64,000 bases of DNA from an uncultured Clostridia bacterium (lineage in GTDB: Bacteria > Bacillota > Clostridia > Christensenellales > UBA1242), in NCBI GenBank assembly GCA_947627545.1, contig CANQWK010000001.1, forward strand, positions 79,473 to 143,472, written 5' to 3'. The translations under genes and the position numbers were made by a program. Shown one piece after another: positions 60,298-64,000 of this stretch. Position 1 is the stretch's first letter. Every line of letters starts with the position of its first letter. Under the pieces are notes generated by a model. The model did no database searches. It was not told the DNA's origin and worked only from the letters and a program-made list of their open reading frames with translations.

Positions 60298-60326
60298 AAG
60301 CTCACTTTTGCTAATTTGCTGCATTT
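60298..60326. repeat. 29-bp direct repeat, copy B
   Basis: Identical to 60067-60095. The sequence between the copies holds the strongest inverted repeats of the leader. Confidence 0.9.
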
Positions 60327-60441
60327 TAATGCAAACTTTAAAAGCTTTGCCGCTCATTGCTTGCAACCAACACTTTATGCAAGACAAATGAGTTTATACA
60401 ACAGTTTAAAACAAACAGCACTTTGTTCTATAACGAACTTA

Positions 60442-60470
60442 TTATATTAAATTTAAAGTTGATTGTCAAT
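60442..60470 (-). promoter_or_regulatory. str operon promoter, full consensus TTGACA-N17-TATAAT
   Basis: Minus strand TTGACA at 60470-60465 and TATAAT at 60447-60442, a perfect sigma-A consensus with ideal spacing, as expected for ribosomal genes. Confidence 0.85.
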
Positions 60471-60496
60471 AGTTTTTAAGCAATTTTTACAAAAAA

Positions 60497-60543
60497 AGAT
60501 GTGTGCTAAAATTTAAGGATTTTTTAAATCTTTTCACACATCT
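60497..60543 (-). terminator. tilS terminator
   Basis: Nine-bp outer stem AGATGTGTG/CACACATCT with an inner A/T hairpin, followed leftward by TTTTTTT. Confidence 0.8.
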
Positions 60544-60571
60544 AAATTTAAAATAAATACAATATAAAACT

Positions 60572-61915
60572 TTAAATTAAATCTTTTTCATAATTTATTT
60601 TATAGAATGTTGTTGAATTGTCTGTTATTTTTATTTCATCGGCAATTTCAACATCAGCAACTATCAATATTGTGTTTCCAACTGCTAAAACCGGAATTGT
60701 ATCGCGCATGCGTTGTGGAATTTTTTTATCTATAAAATAATCTTTAAGTTTTTTGCTACCATTCAAGCCTAGTGGAGCAAATGTATCGCCCTCTTGCCTA
60801 AACCTCCAAATTGCGTTTTCTGGAATTTTGTTTGCATCTACAATATGTTGATGAGGTTTTGCTTCAGTTTTAACTTTGCTTGCTGTGGTGCGAATTGTTC
60901 CATAGTTTTCAATTTTTAATTTTCCGTGCCTAAACGAATATTCTCCAAAACTTTGCATTTTCTTGATGTTGCCAATTGTAATGTAATCATATTCCTTGCT
61001 TACTTTTAATTTAAATGGCAAGTTAATAATGCTTCCGTTATTGGCCTCTAGGGCGAATTCTCGAACCATGTTTATGTGTTTGCTTTCAATATCTTGAATT
61101 GCAAAGCGTTTAAACACTTTCATTAAAATGCGGTTTACAATAACTTCATCTTGATAAAAATACGCTAGCGGAACTTTAACATAATCTTTGGCATCAATAA
61201 TTGTGCCTAAGTTGATTTGTTTGTTTATAAAATCATCATCTTTTGCACAGAAGGAAGAAAATTTAACAATATTTCTATCTGCTTGCCTAAATTGCCTGCG
61301 CAAAGTTGGCATAACCACATTTCTAATATAGTTGCGAGCGTAAGTGTTATCGCTGTTAGTTTCGTCCTCAACATATTCTAGGCTGTTTTCGTCTATATAA
61401 GACATAATTTCTTCCCTAGGAGTGTTAAGAAGCGGACGAATATAAATGCCGTCTCTAACAGGTTCCATTCCCCTTGCTCCAGATAAGCCTGAGCCACGCA
61501 AAATGTTAAGCAAAACTGTTTCGGCTTGGTCATATAAATGATGCGCAAGTGCAATTTTATCAACTAAACCTTTTTTAACTAAGGTTTCAAACACGCCATA
61601 ACGAACTTTTCTTGCGGCCTGTTCAATTGTTAATTTTTCTTCTTTTGCAACCTTTAAACTTTCGCCTTTAAACTTGTATGCTCTAATTTTTTGGTCTTTG
61701 CAAAACTGCATAACAAAATCCACATCTAAGGCACTATTTTTTCTAATTCCATGGTCCACTGTAACCGCCACCACTTCACAATCTAAAACATTTTTTATAG
61801 AGTTTAAATAATGCAATAATGCAATGCTATCTCTTCCGCCAGAACATGCCACGCCAATAATTTCGCCTGGCTTAATCATGTTATTCTTTTTAATGTAGTC
61901 TAAAACATTTTCCAT
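60572..61915 (-). CDS. tilS: tRNA(Ile)-lysidine synthetase TilS
   Basis: 447 residues. Attaches lysine to C34 of tRNA-Ile2 so that it reads AUA. The PP-loop SGGRDSIALLHYL is at residues 25-37; VDHGIRKNSALD, HHLYDQAETVLLNILRGSGLSGARGM and RPLLNTPREEI complete the catalytic domain, and the C-terminal TilS_C domain (WRFRQEGDTFAPLGLNGSKK) is present. AGGAG precedes the ATG; an extended -10 (TGC TAAAAT, 61987-61979) gives a leader of about 57 bases. Next to spoIIE, as in other Firmicutes. Confidence 0.96.
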   Translation of the reverse strand: MENVLDYIKKNNMIKPGEIIGVACSGGRDSIALLHYLNSIKNVLDCEVVAVTVDHGIRKNSALDVDFVMQFCKDQKIRAYKFKGESLKVAKEEKLTIEQAARKVRYGVFETLVKKGLVDKIALAHHLYDQAETVLLNILRGSGLSGARGMEPVRDGIYIRPLLNTPREEIMSYIDENSLEYVEDETNSDNTYARNYIRNVVMPTLRRQFRQADRNIVKFSSFCAKDDDFINKQINLGTIIDAKDYVKVPLAYFYQDEVIVNRILMKVFKRFAIQDIESKHINMVREFALEANNGSIINLPFKLKVSKEYDYITIGNIKKMQSFGEYSFRHGKLKIENYGTIRTTASKVKTEAKPHQHIVDANKIPENAIWRFRQEGDTFAPLGLNGSKKLKDYFIDKKIPQRMRDTIPVLAVGNTILIVADVEIADEIKITDNSTTFYKINYEKDLI

Positions 61916-61978
61916 AAAAATCTCCTATAAACCAATGAACAAACTAAACTGCCAATTAGGTTTTGTTTTTATGTTTTT

Positions 61979-61987
61979 ATTTTAGCA
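61979..61987 (-). promoter_or_regulatory. Extended -10 promoter of tilS
   Basis: Minus strand TGC TAAAAT at 61987-61979; transcription start near 61972. Confidence 0.55.
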
Positions 61988-62278
61988 CATAACTAAAAAT
62001 TTTGCAATAGCTTTTTAAAATTTTAATAGAATTAAGTAAAAAACAGCAAAATTTAACGATTTTTTTGAAATTTTTACCGCATTTTTTTGAGTTTTTAAAA
62101 ATTTTTTTAAATTTTTTAATTTTTACATTTCTATTTTATTTTTAATTTTTGTATTACTTTGTTGTTTTGCTCTTTAAATTTTTTTCATTTTAATCTATAT
62201 TAAACTTTTCATTTTATTTTATATTTAATTTACATTTTTATATTTAGTTTTTTACAAATTTATTTTAGGTTTTTTGTT
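61988..62278. other. AT-rich intergenic region, no gene seen
   Basis: Long T and A runs between tilS and spoIIE. No hairpin terminator for spoIIE and no RNA gene could be identified. Confidence 0.5.
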
Positions 62279-64000
62279 TTATTTATTTTTTAAATAAGTG
62301 CGAGCAACTAGCACGGTCATATCGTCTTTAGCTGTCATGCAGTTTAATGTTAGTGCTTCGTTTAAAATGCTTTCCGCTATCGTTTGCGGATTGTTGGTTG
62401 CCAGCCGAGAAACAAATTCAATTAAATTTTCCTTTGTATCGAAAGCATCAGTAATTCCGTCTGTTACCAAAATTACAATATCTTTTGTTGAGATTGTTGT
62501 TTTATATGTGGCAGGAGTGATATTATCTATTGCTCCAATAGGCAGCGCGCCACCTTCAACTAATTCTATGTTACTATCTCGCTTTATTAGGCCGTACGGC
62601 GAGCCAACTTTTATAAAATCCGCAAGGCTTTTATCAAGGTCAATTAAGCAGACGTCAAGCGTTGAATAATTTTCTTGATTATTAATTGCTAGCAATTTAT
62701 TTACGCTTTCTAAAATAATGTCGTTGTCAAAGCCAACTTTATAAAAATTTTCAATTAATCCAAGCGTCATCGCACTCATTTGATGTGCTGAACTTCCACT
62801 GCCCATGCCATCGCATAAGGCAAGCAAAAATTTTGTTCCGCCCAAACGAATTATGCTATGGCAATCGCCACACTCTTCATTGCCACTTTTGTTGCAACTT
62901 GCCAAACCAAAAATGCAATCATATTTGTTAAGTTTGTTAAGAGTTATTGAATTGTAATTGCCCTCTTCTAGCGGAACAATTGATGTTATTTGCATTGGTG
63001 TTCGCGTTACCTTGCTAACCACCTTTTCTATAACAGGGGTTGGATAATTATTTGCCTTAATTACAAGCACGGCAGAAATGTCATTATTTTTTTCGGTGTA
63101 AAGCAGCACTTCTCGACACTCTATGTTATTAGATAGAAGGGTCGAAATTATTTTGTTTTCCCTTGCCATATCAAAAGTTACATTTGTGTCAATTTCTTCG
63201 CCAACATCTAGCAACAATCGTGAAACCGCACCCATTTGGTCGGCAAGTAAAATTTTTACATTATTTACATCTGACATCATATTTTTATATTGCCTATACT
63301 CATCGCACAAGCGGTTAATTAAATTAACCAAATTGTTAATTTTTACGCAGCGGCTAGATAGTCCACTAGGAATATCTAACAGCGAAACTTTGCCTTTTGT
63401 TAGTGCGGTTTCAATTAAAGCTTCTAAGTTTGAGCGGTTGTCTAGCCCAAGCGAGCGAGTGCATTTATTTTTATCTAAACAATCCTTACAACAGGTGGAG
63501 GTAATTTCTCTGGTTAGCATTGCAACAAGTTCTTCTTTGCCTAGTTCTTTTTTTATCATGTTTAAATGAATTTGTTTCATATCTAAAAACACATTACTTA
63601 ATTCACTCATTCGCTTTCTAATGTTTTTTCGCGTAGAATTTATAAGATTTCTTGAACTTATTTCGTTAGATTTTACATACACTAAATCGGACAAACTGCC
63701 AATGAATTTATTAGGCACAAGCAAAAATAAAATTCCTGCCACAAACAAAGGCAAAATTGAATATAAAATTTCCATTCCGTTAGATAGAAAAAAACATTGA
63801 ATAACTGCGTCTGTTAAAAGGGTTAAAATAAAAATTTTAATTTTGTTAGGTGCAGAAAACACGCCTGAAACTAACATTAAAATTGCAAATTCAGCAATAG
63901 GCACAAGGCTAACCTGACCAATTGCCACGCCCAACGCAAAAGAAAGCACAACTGAATAAGTTAAGCTAACGCTGTTTACACTTATCAGCAAAAAAATAAC
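62279..64000 (-). CDS. spoIIE: Stage II sporulation protein E (SpoIIE), partial
   Basis: The frame is open to the right edge, so the N-terminus is cut; about 573 of an expected 750-830 residues are present. The visible part has the last membrane spans, a central regulatory region with CCKDCLDKNKC, and a C-terminal PP2C-type phosphatase: LALCDGMGSGSSAHQMS, GGALPIGAI and ILVTDGITDAF carry the metal-binding Asp residues. SpoIIE dephosphorylates SpoIIAA to activate sigma-F in the forespore and works at the division septum. Its presence implies a sporulation programme, or its relic, in this organism. Confidence 0.93.
   Translation of the reverse strand, partial: VIFLLISVNSVSLTYSVVLSFALGVAIGQVSLVPIAEFAILMLVSGVFSAPNKIKIFILTLLTDAVIQCFFLSNGMEILYSILPLFVAGILFLLVPNKFIGSLSDLVYVKSNEISSRNLINSTRKNIRKRMSELSNVFLDMKQIHLNMIKKELGKEELVAMLTREITSTCCKDCLDKNKCTRSLGLDNRSNLEALIETALTKGKVSLLDIPSGLSSRCVKINNLVNLINRLCDEYRQYKNMMSDVNNVKILLADQMGAVSRLLLDVGEEIDTNVTFDMARENKIISTLLSNNIECREVLLYTEKNNDISAVLVIKANNYPTPVIEKVVSKVTRTPMQITSIVPLEEGNYNSITLNKLNKYDCIFGLASCNKSGNEECGDCHSIIRLGGTKFLLALCDGMGSGSSAHQMSAMTLGLIENFYKVGFDNDIILESVNKLLAINNQENYSTLDVCLIDLDKSLADFIKVGSPYGLIKRDSNIELVEGGALPIGAIDNITPATYKTTISTKDIVILVTDGITDAFDTKENLIEFVSRLATNNPQTIAESILNEALTLNCMTAKDDMTVLVARTYLKNK

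Larger units (their letters stand above)
60027..60435 (-). promoter_or_regulatory. Long structured 5' leader of the str operon
   Basis: From the predicted start near 60435 to rpsL there are about 410 untranslated bases, more GC-rich than the genome. It contains two exact 29-bp repeats and inverted repeats such as GGGGTCCCC and CTCCCCACAAAAAT ... ATTTTGAGGGG. Two open frames exist in it (60036-60272 and 60202-60387), but neither has a ribosome binding site and they look like by-products of the base composition. Could be a regulatory RNA or an inserted dispersed repeat. Confidence 0.55.

Noticed and set aside
60036..60387. Two open frames of 78 and 61 codons in the str leader
   Set aside because: They lie in the untranslated leader, overlap the repeats, have no ribosome binding site, and their composition follows the GC-richer DNA rather than a protein family.
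1..64000. Stop-codon reassignment (TGA as Trp), considered because of the AT-rich, Mollicutes-like composition
   Set aside because: Genes such as int end in TGA, conserved Trp positions use TGG, and housekeeping proteins are full-length under the standard bacterial code.

Overview
The window comes from a low-GC (AT-rich, roughly 30% GC by eye), gene-dense, spore-forming-lineage member of the Bacillota, most likely an uncultured gut Clostridia. The evidence is a SpoIIE-type phosphatase next to tilS, a str operon (rpsL-rpsG-fusA-tuf), pgk and gpmI close to secG-rnr-smpB, a single-piece tmRNA, and ordinary use of TAA, TAG and TGA as stops (code 11). No rRNA, tRNA or CRISPR was found. The closest named genus cannot be told from the sequence.

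Layout. 1-17.2 kb is chromosomal: an acidic membrane-anchored protein (cut by the window edge), an RsmF-like rRNA methylase, lipoproteins and several lineage-specific unknowns, mnmA, a PflX-type radical SAM protein, an RpiB-like isomerase, a zinc-ribbon/SPFH pair, a TVP38-type membrane protein and pyk. At 17.26-17.62 kb lies ssrA (tmRNA). A 14.7-kb element (17591-32277) is inserted exactly at the 3' end of ssrA between 27-bp direct repeats. It has a tyrosine integrase, a Cro/CI-type repressor, a DUF6291-like protein, two very small membrane proteins, three large membrane-anchored secreted proteins (one with BspA-type leucine-rich repeats) and a Zot-type ATPase, which is the hallmark of filamentous phages. 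I read it as an inovirus-like prophage. To its right are a DUF1848/methyltransferase pair, a decayed left end of a second related element (34053-34161), and a Dam-type methylase paired with an unrecognised Cys-rich, helix-hairpin-helix-like protein. The chromosome resumes with smpB (with a stray second copy of its 3' end), an unknown gene, rnr, secG, a Hint-domain surface protein, gpmI, pgk, an ArsR regulator, a CoA-transferase, an acyltransferase, trpS, an LRR lipoprotein, the str operon, tilS and spoIIE (cut by the window edge).

Three sequence-level patterns stand out. First, at least nine genes have a -10 box (often an extended TGn TATAAT) exactly six bases before the start codon and no Shine-Dalgarno sequence, so their mRNAs should be leaderless; trpS, rnr and an ArsR gene are among them. 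Second, the early-operon region of the prophage (20003-20777) holds four copies of one small three-way-junction RNA with covarying stems, an invariant UGCAA at the start of a seven-base apical loop and a single linking A; it resembles a tRNA without an anticodon arm. Third, terminators repeatedly overlap the last codons of genes, so stop codons sit in hairpin stems.

How the genes work together. tmRNA and SmpB form the trans-translation system, with RNase R as its usual nuclease partner, and the prophage uses the ssrA 3' end as its integration site while restoring it. rpsL, rpsG, fusA and tuf supply translation. pgk, gpmI and pyk are glycolytic. MnmA, TilS and RsmF modify tRNA or rRNA. In the prophage, the left module (integrase, repressor) is read leftward and everything else rightward, with morphogenesis genes first and a cargo or late set of small genes after a strongly folded noncoding stretch at 27916-28066 that may be the phage origin or packaging signal.
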